Source: Leptofilum sp965223285 (lineage in GTDB: Bacteria > Chloroflexota > Anaerolineae > Promineifilales > Promineifilaceae). Taken from it: 64,000 nucleotides of DNA. The notes under the pieces were generated by a model that was not told where the DNA came from, searched no databases, and worked only from the letters and a program-made list of their open reading frames with translations. The position numbers and the translations under genes are program-made. This document shows positions 43,311-52,001 of this stretch, piece after piece. The DNA lies in assembly GCF_965223285.1 (NCBI RefSeq), contig NZ_OZ244997.1, forward strand, positions 1,674,001-1,738,000, read 5' to 3'. Numbering within the stretch: position 1 is the stretch's first letter; each line of letters opens with the position of its first letter.

Positions 43311-45695
43311 TTAGTTCCGCAACGGTTTTCCGGTTGTCAGCATGTGGGTCATGCGCTCGCGGGTTTTCTCTTCACCCAGCAAGGAGAGGAACGCTTCTCG
43401 CTCCAAATCCAAAATGTACCAAGGGTCAACCCAGGTTCCGGTGCTAAGATCGCCGCCCGTGAGTACGTGCGCCAGCTTATTACTGATTACCTGATCGTGT
43501 TCGCTGGCGTAGTTACCCCAGACGAATCCCTGCACCCCCAGCTTGAGCGCATACAGGGCATCACGCCCGGCTGCATAGATTTTCTCTGCTTCTGGTGGTG
43601 GTGCGCCAATGGCCACAAGCTGCAAGGCACGCGCTTTGGCCTGCGCTAGGCGATGGTCGGCATTCATCACAATCATGTCGCTGTCGCGCAAATAGCCCAG
43701 CTCTTTGTTTTGCCAGGCAGATTCGCCTACTTTGGCAGTAGCAACCTGGGTGAAAACATCTTGCAAAACGGGCAACACATCTGCGTTGGCGGTTTTCATG
43801 ACGGGGTTGATGCGATGGCGCAGCAGCTCTTTACAGCCGCCACCTGCCGGAATCAGACCCACGCCGACTTCCACCAAACCCATGTAGCTTTCATGCGCAG
43901 CGACGGTTTCCCAACCAGCCAGTGCCATTTCCACACCGCCGCCAAGAGCCATGCCCTGAACGGCCGTTACCACCGGTTTCGGCGCATGTTGCAGGTTAAA
44001 GGTCAGCGATTGCAGGCCGTGAATCATCTTGTTCAGGTCGTCCCACATGCCGCTGGCCGCCGCCACGCCGACGGCAAACAGGTTGGCACCGACGCAGAAG
44101 TTGTCGGCATCATTACCAATGACCATCGCATCAAAATCACTGTCCAGTCGAGCCAACGCCTCATGCCCTAGGGCAATGATCTGGTCGTCGATGGCGTTCA
44201 TTTTGGCGTGGAACTCAAACAGCAGCACGCCATCGCCCATGTCCAGCAGGCTGGCGCTGTCGTTGCGGGTCACCTCTTTGCCTGCCTCGTGCAGCCCGGC
44301 TACAGTGATATTTTTCTCGTCAATGGGCACGGGGCTGTACTGCTTGGTTTGGAAGTCGTAGAAACGGCCGTCCTTATAAAAACTCTCATGCCCGCTACTA
44401 ACCATCTCCTTCACCCAGTCTGCCACCTCATGTCCCGCCGCCTCCATCTTCTCGATGGTTTCGGCCACGCCCAGCATATCCCAAATCTCGAAGGGGCCCG
44501 CTTCGTGGGCAAAGCCCCAGCGGTTAGCGTTGTCCACATCCACAATAGAGTATGCTATTTCTGGCGTGACGTAAGCGGCATAGGCCAGCATGGTGTAGGT
44601 GGTGTCGCGCACAAAGTTGGCAGCGCGGTCATCAAATTCCAGCAGTTTCCGCAGCCGCTCGCCCAACTCTTCAATCTTGCGAACCGCGCCTACCGAGTCA
44701 AAACGGGCTTTGGGCGGATTGAAATATTCCAGCGTGTTGGGGTTGATGGTGTGAAATTCCCGATTGCCATTTACCATGACCTTTTTGTAGAAGCCCTGAC
44801 CCGTTTTATTGCCCAGCCATTTGTTGGCCGCCATTTTTTCGTTCAGCGTCGTGCTTTTTTCCCCCTTCAAAATGTCGCGGTACGGGTCATGAGGGATGGC
44901 GGGGTAAAGGTTACTGTTGACGTGCATCATCACGTCTAGCCCCACCAGATCGGTCAGGCGGAAGGTGGCGGTTTTGGGATGCCCCACCAGCGGCCCGGTG
45001 ATGGTGTCCACTTCGGTGATGCTGTAACCGTTTTCCAGAGCGTACTCAGCCAGATAAGAGCCCACGATGGCGATGAAACGGTTGGCAATGAAGTTGGGCG
45101 TATCTTTGCAAACAACCACGCCTTTGCCCAGAGTTTCCCTACCAAACTGGACCATGAAATCCACAACTTCTGGAGCCGTGTCTGGTGTGGGAATGACTTC
45201 CAGCAGCTTAAGGTAGCGCGGCGGGTTGAAAAAGTGAGTTCCCAGAAAATGCGCCTTGAATTCGTCGGAACGGCCGTCTGCAATCTGATTGATCGGAATA
45301 CCGGACGTGTTGCTGCTGATGATGCTGCCCGGTTTCCGCACCGCCTCGATACGTTCCATCAGTGCCTGCTTCGGCGCAAGCTGCTCAATAATGACCTCCA
45401 CAATCCAGTCACAATCGGCGAGCAGCTCAAAATCATCTTCCAAATTGCCCAGTGTGATGAGGTCGCCCCGATCTTTCCGTGCCAAGTTAGCGGGACGCGC
45501 CTTGGCCATGCGATCATACAAACTTTGCACAATGCGGTTTCGCGCTTTGGGATCGTTCTTTTCGGCCTCGCTGAGATTGGGTGGAACCATGTCTAGCAGC
45601 ACCACGGGGATGCCAATGTTGGCTAAATGCGCCGCAATGCCGCCCCCCATTGTCCCGGCCCCGATTACGGCCGCTTTTCGTATCGAATATGTCAT
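43311..45695 (-). CDS. fadN: FadN-type 3-hydroxyacyl-CoA dehydrogenase/enoyl-CoA hydratase
   Basis: 794 residues. The N-terminal dehydrogenase has GAGTMGGGIAAHLA (NAD loop, residues 11-24) and THFFNPPRYLKLLEV with the catalytic His; the C-terminal helical domain follows. The hydratase lies at the C-terminus, with DNFCVGANL and GMALGGGVEMALAG for the oxyanion hole. Dehydrogenase first and hydratase last is the FadN order (B. subtilis, 789 residues), the reverse of E. coli FadB. Both half-reactions of beta-oxidation are thus joined. It is followed by fadA and preceded by two acyl-CoA dehydrogenases. Confidence 0.94.
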   Translation of the reverse strand: MTYSIRKAAVIGAGTMGGGIAAHLANIGIPVVLLDMVPPNLSEAEKNDPKARNRIVQSLYDRMAKARPANLARKDRGDLITLGNLEDDFELLADCDWIVEVIIEQLAPKQALMERIEAVRKPGSIISSNTSGIPINQIADGRSDEFKAHFLGTHFFNPPRYLKLLEVIPTPDTAPEVVDFMVQFGRETLGKGVVVCKDTPNFIANRFIAIVGSYLAEYALENGYSITEVDTITGPLVGHPKTATFRLTDLVGLDVMMHVNSNLYPAIPHDPYRDILKGEKSTTLNEKMAANKWLGNKTGQGFYKKVMVNGNREFHTINPNTLEYFNPPKARFDSVGAVRKIEELGERLRKLLEFDDRAANFVRDTTYTMLAYAAYVTPEIAYSIVDVDNANRWGFAHEAGPFEIWDMLGVAETIEKMEAAGHEVADWVKEMVSSGHESFYKDGRFYDFQTKQYSPVPIDEKNITVAGLHEAGKEVTRNDSASLLDMGDGVLLFEFHAKMNAIDDQIIALGHEALARLDSDFDAMVIGNDADNFCVGANLFAVGVAAASGMWDDLNKMIHGLQSLTFNLQHAPKPVVTAVQGMALGGGVEMALAGWETVAAHESYMGLVEVGVGLIPAGGGCKELLRHRINPVMKTANADVLPVLQDVFTQVATAKVGESAWQNKELGYLRDSDMIVMNADHRLAQAKARALQLVAIGAPPPEAEKIYAAGRDALYALKLGVQGFVWGNYASEHDQVISNKLAHVLTGGDLSTGTWVDPWYILDLEREAFLSLLGEEKTRERMTHMLTTGKPLRN

Positions 45696-45720
45696 CTGTT
45701 AACTTCTCCTAAATCTGATT

Positions 45721-45788
45721 AGCCACAGAGAACACAGAGATTTTGGAGAATTCTAAGAGCTTATCTGTGTAATCTGCGAAATCTGTGT
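45721..45788. repeat. CACAGAG / TCTGTG stuttered intergenic repeat
   Basis: AGCCACAGAGAACACAGAG and further on TATCTGTGTAATCTGCGAA, ATCTGTG. It forms imperfect inverted words before the fadN gene. I recognise the words as frequent between genes of several phyla. Confidence 0.5.
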
Positions 45789-45869
45789 TTGGTTTGGCAT
45801 TATAAATCAGTTCACGGCAAGTGAAGCACGTCAGCCTCAAGCTGATCATTGGCTACCGATTACTGACCC

Positions 45870-47150
45870 TTACTTTAACTCCCGCCGCGAATAGCCCAAA
45901 ATGCTCCGGGCAATAATGAGCTGGTTAATTTGCTTTGTGCCTTCGTAGATGTCGTTGATTTTGGCATCACGCATCCACTTTTCAGCCAGCCATTCACGAG
46001 AGTACCCCATTGGGCCAAGCAGTTCGACCGCCTTCTGGGTGATCCAGGTGACGGCTTCACCCGCTCGGAATTTACACATGCTAGCGGCCAGCCGATTGCT
46101 CTCGCCATGTGCCATCATGCCCACAGCGCGGAGGGTGAGCAGCCACGCCCCTTTGTGCCGCGCTTCCATTTCCATCAGATCACGCTCAACGGCCGTAAGC
46201 TCATGCTGCGATTTGGTGTAATCCAGCACAATACCTTCTTCCGCCAGCTTGTCGCGGGTAAATTCCAAAGCAGCGCGGGCAATGCCCACAGCACTCGCAG
46301 CCACAGCCGGACGTGAGGCGTCAAATGTCTTCATAGCGCCCTTGAAGCCCTTGTTGGCGGCAGGCTGCTTGGCATCAAGCGTGCCCAGCATATTGTCAAA
46401 TGGCAGCCGCACGTTGTCAAAGTGCAGAGAAACGGTGTCACTGGCCCGGATGCCCAACTTATGCTCTTGCTTGGCGATAGAAACGCCAGGGGTGTTGCCT
46501 TCAACCACAAACGATTTAATGCCAGCGCGTCCGGCCGTCGGATCAATTGTGGCCCAAACGACGCACAGCCCGTCAGATTCTTCCAACGCCAATTTGCCAT
46601 TGGTGATGAAGATTTTCTCGCCGTTCAAAATCCATTCGTTGGTGTCTGGATCGAGTACGGCCGTTGTCCGCATAGAGCTATTATCTGAGCCAGCCCCCGG
46701 CTCAGTGATGGCCATTGCCCCCCACTTCGGCTCGCCTTCAGTGAACTTCTTCAGGAAGCGTAGCTGCTGCTCTGGCGTGCCAGCCGCCTGCACAGCCGAT
46801 CCACCCAACATGGGGTGCGGCAGGCAGAGGTATTGGCCCGTATCCCCCCAGCTCATCTCTTCCACCATCATGATAAAACCAAGAATGGAAAAGTCGGGGC
46901 CTTTAGGTTTTGAATGGCCATTGCTACCATTGCGGCCATTGCCGTTACCGCTCAATTTCTTTTCAATGCTGCGCAGCGATGATTTCATCATCTGCTGGGC
47001 AAAGGGCCAGGTCATATTTACAAATGCTTCTGGCCGCTGATGTTCATGTTCGTCCAGCTCCCGCGAATACGGCCGCATCGCCTGCTCGGCCACCATCTTG
47101 GTCATCTGGCTCTGGTTCAAAATCATCTCGGGTATTTCAAAACTAATCAT
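45870..47150 (-). CDS. acyl-CoA dehydrogenase
   Basis: 426 residues. Seen: ITEPGAGSDNSSMRTTA (FAD/substrate region), GEKIFITNGKLA, LGIRASDTVSLHFDNVRLP and RDAKINDIYEGTKQINQLII with the catalytic Glu in the YEGT position. It oxidises acyl-CoA, the first step of beta-oxidation; ETF would take the electrons. An insert of Gly, Asn and Ser near residue 75 (GNGNGRNGSNGHSKPKG) is unusual. ATG 47150 is preferred because GGAG lies six bases upstream; ATG 47162 is possible. Confidence 0.92.
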   Translation of the reverse strand: MISFEIPEMILNQSQMTKMVAEQAMRPYSRELDEHEHQRPEAFVNMTWPFAQQMMKSSLRSIEKKLSGNGNGRNGSNGHSKPKGPDFSILGFIMMVEEMSWGDTGQYLCLPHPMLGGSAVQAAGTPEQQLRFLKKFTEGEPKWGAMAITEPGAGSDNSSMRTTAVLDPDTNEWILNGEKIFITNGKLALEESDGLCVVWATIDPTAGRAGIKSFVVEGNTPGVSIAKQEHKLGIRASDTVSLHFDNVRLPFDNMLGTLDAKQPAANKGFKGAMKTFDASRPAVAASAVGIARAALEFTRDKLAEEGIVLDYTKSQHELTAVERDLMEMEARHKGAWLLTLRAVGMMAHGESNRLAASMCKFRAGEAVTWITQKAVELLGPMGYSREWLAEKWMRDAKINDIYEGTKQINQLIIARSILGYSRRELK

Positions 47151-47160
47151 GAGTAGCTCC

Positions 47161-47235
47161 ATTTACGATTTTCGATTTTGGATTTACGATTCAGCGCAAC
47201 GCCAAATAATCGTCAATCGGAAATCGTCAATCGAA
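47161..47235. repeat. ATTTTCGATT/AATCG stuttered intergenic repeat
   Basis: TTTACGATTTTCGATTTTGG on the left faces TCGTCAATCGGAAATCGTCA and ATCGAAAAT on the right. An imperfect hairpin built of repeated CGATT/AATCG words between two acyl-CoA dehydrogenase genes. Confidence 0.55.
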
Positions 47236-47237
47236 AA

Positions 47238-48329
47238 TTAAACAATAGCCAATCCATCAAACGAGGTAAACCCACGCGCATTGCGCAGCCAAAGCTCTAC
47301 GGGATATTCGCGGATGTAGCCGTAGCCCCCCAGAATCTGGAGGGCGCGGTCCGCTACCTGAACCACGATGTTGTCAACACGCTGCTTCATCAGCGTTGCT
47401 TCGCGGGTCACGTCTTCACCACGATCCATCTGCCAGGCAGTTTCCCACACCAGCAAGCGGGCTTCGTCAATATCTGTAGCCATATCGGCCAGCATAAAGG
47501 CGATGGATTGTTTATGGGCAATCGGTTCGCCAAACTGCACGCGCTGCTTGGCGTAGTCCAGCGCATACTCGTAACCAGCGCGAGCCACGCCCACAGCAGC
47601 AGCTCCCAACGCCACGCGGCTGTGATTGAGCAACAAGCTAAAGTTGATGCCTTCTTCCCCGCCCAATTTATTCTCGGCGGGGACGCGACAGTCTGCCAAA
47701 GTCACCATGCTGGTGGGCAATCCTTTGATGCCCATGAGCTTGGCCTTCTTGTCAATCGTCAACCCAGCACTGTCTGCTGGTACAAGGAAGGCCTGCGTTT
47801 GGCCACCTTCGTTGGCGTAGACCAAAATGAGTTCGGCCGTTTCGGCCAGCGGCACGGCCGTTTTCGACCCATTTAGCACATAGTCATCCCCATCACGAAC
47901 GGCCGTTGTCTTGAGATTGTACGGATTAAACTTCACAACTGGCTCGGTCATAGCAGCTGTCATAGCGGGCATTTTGTCTTCGCAAAACTGCGGCAGGTAC
48001 GCTTCTTTTTGCGCCTCGGTGCCAGCCAACATCACTGGTATGGCCACCAGGTTGGGCACCATTACGTTGAGCGCGATGGCCAAATCCCCCCAGGCCAGCT
48101 CCTCACTAGCCAGCACGCCCGTCAGTGCCGTGTATTCACCAAAGCCGCCGTACGCTTCTGGCAATCCGGTGGGCAAAATACCCAGCTCCCACCCTGCCTG
48201 CACCACCTCTGGCGGAATACGGCCGTCCTCTTCTGCATCCCGAAACACTTTCCGCATCCGCTCAATGGCGTAGCGGGCAATCGCATCGGTCAGCATCTTC
48301 TGTTCTGCATCCAAACGAAAATCTAACAT
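47238..48329 (-). CDS. second acyl-CoA dehydrogenase family protein
   Basis: 363 residues. Seen: AMTEPVVKFNPYNLKTTA, LGAAAVGVARAGYEYALDYA, QSIAFMLADMATDIDEARLL, QILGGYGYIREYPVELWLRNA. The usual catalytic stretch (R-A-x-x-F-x-x-x-EGTxxI) is here RNARGFTSFDGLAIV, so the Glu is Asp and the protein stops right after. It may be a partner or a variant subgroup. ATG 48329 has GGGAGC at a good distance. It lies upstream of the larger dehydrogenase and shares its strand. Confidence 0.9.
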   Translation of the reverse strand: MLDFRLDAEQKMLTDAIARYAIERMRKVFRDAEEDGRIPPEVVQAGWELGILPTGLPEAYGGFGEYTALTGVLASEELAWGDLAIALNVMVPNLVAIPVMLAGTEAQKEAYLPQFCEDKMPAMTAAMTEPVVKFNPYNLKTTAVRDGDDYVLNGSKTAVPLAETAELILVYANEGGQTQAFLVPADSAGLTIDKKAKLMGIKGLPTSMVTLADCRVPAENKLGGEEGINFSLLLNHSRVALGAAAVGVARAGYEYALDYAKQRVQFGEPIAHKQSIAFMLADMATDIDEARLLVWETAWQMDRGEDVTREATLMKQRVDNIVVQVADRALQILGGYGYIREYPVELWLRNARGFTSFDGLAIV

Positions 48330-48349
48330 AGTTCTTGCTCCCTTTCTGG

Positions 48350-48432
48350 GGGAGATTGGAGATTGGTTAATTAGAGATTGAGATGCCAAAGCAGCTCCCA
48401 ATCCCCAATCTCCAATCTCTAATCCCCAATCT
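48350..48432. repeat. long GAGATTGG-iterated intergenic inverted repeat
   Basis: GGGGGAGATTGGAGATTGG on the left and CTCCCAATCCCCAATCTCC, AATCTCTAATCC on the right. The right part overlaps the last codons of folP, whose KEIGD end is encoded by the repeat. Same words at 17253-17311 and 22413-22445. Confidence 0.65.
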
Positions 48433-49282
48433 CTTTGCTTCTAACAAGCGCGTCTGTCATCTTTGCCAGCCGCGCAATTGATTTCACATCATGCACACGC
48501 ACCACATCTGCCCCCCGCTCGATGCCAATGGCGACGGTGGCGGCCGTACCTTCAAGCCGTTCCGCCGGTGGTAAATTGAGCGTGTAGCCAATAAACGATT
48601 TGCGCGATGTGCCTAATAAAATTGGAAAGCCCAACGCTTTGAATTGATCCAACTGGTTCACAATCTGCAAATTTTGGACCACCGTTTTGCCAAAGCCCAC
48701 GCCCGGATCAAGAATAATGTTGCGCTCTTTCACGCCAGCCTTTAATGCTATTTCGACGCTTTCAGCCAATTCATTCTTAATGTCGCTAACGAGGTCATCA
48801 TATTGAACGCCAACGTAACGGCCGCCCAGCCGCTCTTCCTGAGCCACATCCTTCGGTTTGCTGCGGTTGTGCATCAGCACAACGGGACAGTTAGCCTCAG
48901 CCACTACCTGCGCCATCTCTGAATCCATTCGCAGCCCCCAAACATCGTTTACCCAGCTAGCTCCGGCCGCCAGAGCGGCTTTAGCTACATTTGCCCGGTA
49001 CGTGTCTATAGAGATGGGTAGGGAAACGGCCGTCTTCACCGCTTCAATGACAGGAATCACCCGCTCCAACTCATCTGCCTCAGAAACGGGCGTGCTGCCC
49101 GGGCGCGTACTTTCGCCACCAATGTCAATAATGTCTGCCCCATCGGCAGCAAATTGCTTGGCCAGGGCAACGGCTGCGACTATCACATCCTCATGCCGCA
49201 GCACGCCATCGCCAGAAAAACTGTCTGGCGTGACGTTCAAAATGCCCATTACGTACGTGCGCTTACCCCAAGCAAACATCAT
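48419..49282 (-). CDS. folP: dihydropteroate synthase
   Basis: 287 residues. Seen: GILNVTPDSFSGDG, DIIDIGGESTRPGS, SIDTYRANVAKAAL, NDVWGL, LDPGVGFGKT, LGTSRKSFIG and the final RVHDVKSIARL, the complete DHPS set. It joins 4-aminobenzoate to dihydropterin pyrophosphate in folate synthesis and is the sulfonamide target. The start overlaps the TetR stop by four bases. folK lies beyond the TetR gene, so the folate pair is interrupted by a regulator. Confidence 0.96.
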   Translation of the reverse strand: MMFAWGKRTYVMGILNVTPDSFSGDGVLRHEDVIVAAVALAKQFAADGADIIDIGGESTRPGSTPVSEADELERVIPVIEAVKTAVSLPISIDTYRANVAKAALAAGASWVNDVWGLRMDSEMAQVVAEANCPVVLMHNRSKPKDVAQEERLGGRYVGVQYDDLVSDIKNELAESVEIALKAGVKERNIILDPGVGFGKTVVQNLQIVNQLDQFKALGFPILLGTSRKSFIGYTLNLPPAERLEGTAATVAIGIERGADVVRVHDVKSIARLAKMTDALVRSKEIGD

Positions 49283-49908
49283 TTATTCCGAAGGCCATTC
49301 AAATAAATATCAGTCACCTCTGCGCCCAGCTTCTCTGGTGCAACGGTACTGATGGAAACGCCCAGCTCAAACAGCGCGGCAAAACCCATAATGGTGGCAC
49401 TCATCATGCGGGCGGCGATGGCGGGGTTAACTGAGCGCATGACGCCAGACTCAATTAAGGCGGTCAGCCGCTGCTCGGTGGCGGCAATAATGCGATGCAG
49501 TGCTTCCTGCACGTAATATTCATGCACATCGGCATTCAGGCGGGATTCATACAAAAAGAGCATGAACAGCCGCCGCTCACGTCCGCGCCGGAAGCGGTTG
49601 ACCATTAGCTGTGCCAACATGTCCTCAAATGTTTCTCCCTGCACCGATTCAATATCCGCAGCAACTTCGTCGGCATACGCTTTGGCCACGCCGATGAGCA
49701 GCTCTCGCTTGGTGGCAAAGTAATTGAACAATGTGCCTTCAGACAGATCGGCCACTTCGGCAATTTCTCTGGTTGTTGCTTTCTCGTATCCTTTGTGGCT
49801 AAACACGTGGGCGGCTGCGTCTAACAGCTGCGCCTTGCGAGCGGCAATGCGGCGTTCGCGGCGGGTTGTGGTTTCAGTTTCTAGCATAAGTTTTTCTTTT
49901 TGAGCCAT
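49279..49908 (-). CDS. TetR family transcriptional regulator
   Basis: 209 residues. The N-terminal HTH reads ILDAAAHVF-like (LLDAAAHVFSHKGYEKATTR) with LSEGTLFNYFATKRELL as the recognition part, and the C-terminal ligand domain is helical. It is translationally coupled to folP and lies upstream of the beta-oxidation genes on the same strand. TetR proteins near fad genes often sense acyl-CoA; control of the acyl-CoA dehydrogenases is a likely but unproved role. ATG 49908 is used; ATG 49887 is an alternative. An imperfect palindrome overlaps the start. Confidence 0.88.
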   Translation of the reverse strand: MAQKEKLMLETETTTRRERRIAARKAQLLDAAAHVFSHKGYEKATTREIAEVADLSEGTLFNYFATKRELLIGVAKAYADEVAADIESVQGETFEDMLAQLMVNRFRRGRERRLFMLFLYESRLNADVHEYYVQEALHRIIAATEQRLTALIESGVMRSVNPAIAARMMSATIMGFAALFELGVSISTVAPEKLGAEVTDIYLNGLRNK

Positions 49909-49909
49909 C

Positions 49910-49924
49910 ACTCAAAAAATGAGT
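49910..49924. promoter_or_regulatory. palindrome at the TetR start (candidate autoregulation site)
   Basis: ACTCA, five A, TGAGT, extended by one mismatch on each side (TCACTCA / TGAGTAA). It overlaps the expected leader of the TetR gene, where autoregulatory operators usually sit. Confidence 0.4.
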
Positions 49925-49952
49925 AACGACTTATTTTCAAGACAAAAAAATA

Positions 49953-50456
49953 TTAGCCAGCAGGTTCAAGAGGGACAGCTGGAAGATACGGCCGTATGCC
50001 CTCATCACTCACCTTTGCGGCCAAAGTGGCGATTGTCTCCCCCAACACCGGATGCACAAACTCAGGCGCGATGTCTGCTAACGGCCGTAACACAAAAGCG
50101 CGTTCCGGCAGGTGCGGATGCGGAATACTCAACCGTTCGGTTTCAATAATCTCATTGGCGTAAAAAAGCAGATCAATGTCGATTAGACGAGGCCCCCACC
50201 GCTTGGCTGGCTCTCTCCCCAGTTCAATCTCTAGATTTTTGATAAAAGTCAGGAGGTCATTGGGCGACAAATTGGTCTGAGCGGCAAGGCAGAGGTTTAA
50301 GAAATCGGGCTGGTCGGTTACCCCCCACGGCGGCGTTTGGTAGATAGGCGAAACGGCCGTAATCGCCAACTCCTCACTCAGTCCGCCTATTGCGGCCTGT
50401 AAATTAGCGGTACGGTCACCTAAATTTGTGCCTAATCCTAGATAAATCGTCTGCAT
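49953..50456 (-). CDS. folK: 2-amino-4-hydroxy-6-hydroxymethyldihydropteridine pyrophosphokinase
   Basis: 167 residues. Seen: YLGLGTNLGDR at the N-terminus, SPIYQTPPWG, QPDFLNLCL, KNLEIELGRE and KRWGPRLIDIDLLFY, the HPPK signature with the catalytic Asp pair. It makes the pyrophosphate substrate of FolP. It is separated from folP by the TetR gene. A perfect 19-bp palindrome lies 32 bases upstream of its start. Confidence 0.96.
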   Translation of the reverse strand: MQTIYLGLGTNLGDRTANLQAAIGGLSEELAITAVSPIYQTPPWGVTDQPDFLNLCLAAQTNLSPNDLLTFIKNLEIELGREPAKRWGPRLIDIDLLFYANEIIETERLSIPHPHLPERAFVLRPLADIAPEFVHPVLGETIATLAAKVSDEGIRPYLPAVPLEPAG

Positions 50457-50487
50457 GGATTGTGGTTAAGCCCGTTTGTTAATCCTG

Positions 50488-50506
50488 TTTGGTCAAATTG
50501 ACCAAA
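50488..50506. promoter_or_regulatory. perfect 19-bp palindrome TTTGGTCAA-A-TTGACCAAA
   Basis: Nine-base arms around a single central A. It lies in the divergent region between folK (start 50456) and the LysM/M23 gene (start 50681), a good place for an operator acting on either. A second shorter TGGTC-AGA-GACCA site is at 50606-50618. The 224-base gap otherwise shows no gene. Confidence 0.65.
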
Positions 50507-50680
50507 TGATGCCCTGCGTCATATGGCAAAATTTATAACACAGCGCGTCATTCATGTCAATAATCTTTCTATGGTTCAACATAGGTAAAACTTATCGTTA
50601 CTGACTGGTCAGAGACCATTTCCGTGAGAAATTGAACCTTTGCCATGGCAAGCAGCAACAGCCACTGTAAAATAGTGGCC

Positions 50681-51919
50681 ATGCGTAAAAGATGGCTTGT
50701 TTACTTGCTTTGTTTGTTCACTTTGGGACTAACCCAGACATTAACCCAAGCCCAACCTAATAACGCCTTCCCTCTGCTGGTACAATCCGGCGACAATTGG
50801 GCAGCACTCGCCGTTCGTTTTCAAACGGATGAGGCTCTCTTACGCCAGCTAAATCCGCATCCAAACCCCCAGCGGCAGCCAACCATCGGCACAGAACTAA
50901 TTTTGCCAGAAACGGCCGTTCCCCAAACAGGCAGCCTTATACGACCGTTTGGCACTTTGTTGGCAACGGCCGCGCAGCACCAGACCTCCCCCTGGCTATT
51001 GGCACTACGCAACAACCACACGTCGCCACATCGTCCAGCATTACACCAGCTACTGTTCATCCCAAACAGCACTACTACGCCGCGCGATTTACCAGCAGGA
51101 TTTACCAGCCTGGAACTGTCGCAGACGGTTGGCAAGCCAGGGCAAGCCGTTGGGCTGCGGGCAGTTTTGGATTCTGAGCAGCCAGTGACGGCCGTTTTAG
51201 GCAATAATGAGATAGGTGTCTTTGCAAATGGCCGCTTCCTCGTAGGATTAACCGGCACTGGGGCATTTTTTGGCACTCAGCAGCCAAGTTTACAAATTCA
51301 GGTAGCAAGTGCCCCTCTGTGGGAACAGCCTTGGCAGTTTCGTGATTCAGACAGTTGGACATTCCAGCAATTGACACTCACGGGAACGGCCGCGCAAATC
51401 GATCAGCAATCTATTGCCGAAGAGCGTGAGCGGCTCTTTGCCATTTGGGAGAAGGACAGCGATACGCCCCAATGGAACACCCCCTTCCAACTGCCCATCG
51501 ACAATTTTCTGGAAATTAGTTCCGATTATGGAGCACGACGATCATACAATGGTGGCCCCTACCGCACCTACCATGAAGGCGTTGATTTTGCGGCATACGG
51601 CGGCACGCCGGTGCTGGCTCCGGCTGGAGGCACCGCAGTTGTGGCCGAATTTTTGTACGTGCGGGGTGGTGCTGTCATCATCGACCATGGGCTGGGCATT
51701 TACAGCGGCTATTATCATTTGTCCAGCATAGCCATCGCGCCAGGCGATGTGGTTACGCCGGGGCAACTTCTGGGCGAAGTTGGCACGACTGGGCTATCCA
51801 CAGGCAATCATTTGCATTGGGATTTACTTGTTGATGCTATTTGGGTTGATGCACAGGCTTGGATTGAACAGGGCATGAGCTGTTGGATTTTGGCTGGGCT
51901 GAACGGAGCTTGCAATTAA
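50681..51919 (+). CDS. LysM-like / M23 family metallopeptidase, secreted
   Basis: 412 residues. A signal peptide (MRKRW then LVYLLCLFTLGLTQ) precedes a LysM-like fold (residues about 30-78, SGDNWAALAVRFQTD) and a second LysM-like stretch. The C-terminal M23 domain has HEGVDFAAYGGTPV, DHGLGIYSGYYHL and GNHLHWDL, the zinc-binding His/Asp and HxH set. Such enzymes cut cross-links or bind the wall. ATG 50681 is preferred because it gives a clean signal peptide; ATG 50645 is possible. It heads a + strand surface block. Confidence 0.9.
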   Translation: MRKRWLVYLLCLFTLGLTQTLTQAQPNNAFPLLVQSGDNWAALAVRFQTDEALLRQLNPHPNPQRQPTIGTELILPETAVPQTGSLIRPFGTLLATAAQHQTSPWLLALRNNHTSPHRPALHQLLFIPNSTTTPRDLPAGFTSLELSQTVGKPGQAVGLRAVLDSEQPVTAVLGNNEIGVFANGRFLVGLTGTGAFFGTQQPSLQIQVASAPLWEQPWQFRDSDSWTFQQLTLTGTAAQIDQQSIAEERERLFAIWEKDSDTPQWNTPFQLPIDNFLEISSDYGARRSYNGGPYRTYHEGVDFAAYGGTPVLAPAGGTAVVAEFLYVRGGAVIIDHGLGIYSGYYHLSSIAIAPGDVVTPGQLLGEVGTTGLSTGNHLHWDLLVDAIWVDAQAWIEQGMSCWILAGLNGACN

Positions 51920-52001
51920 ATTTTCTGCTGGTAAACCAATTGTCGAGAGAGTAATGAATGATATACTTCTCCAACCATCTTAAGAAACATGGAAAACTGT
52001 T

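Noticed and set aside
49919..50149. 76-residue + strand frame opposite folK
   Set aside because: It is a shadow of the folK coding strand with no ribosome-binding site.
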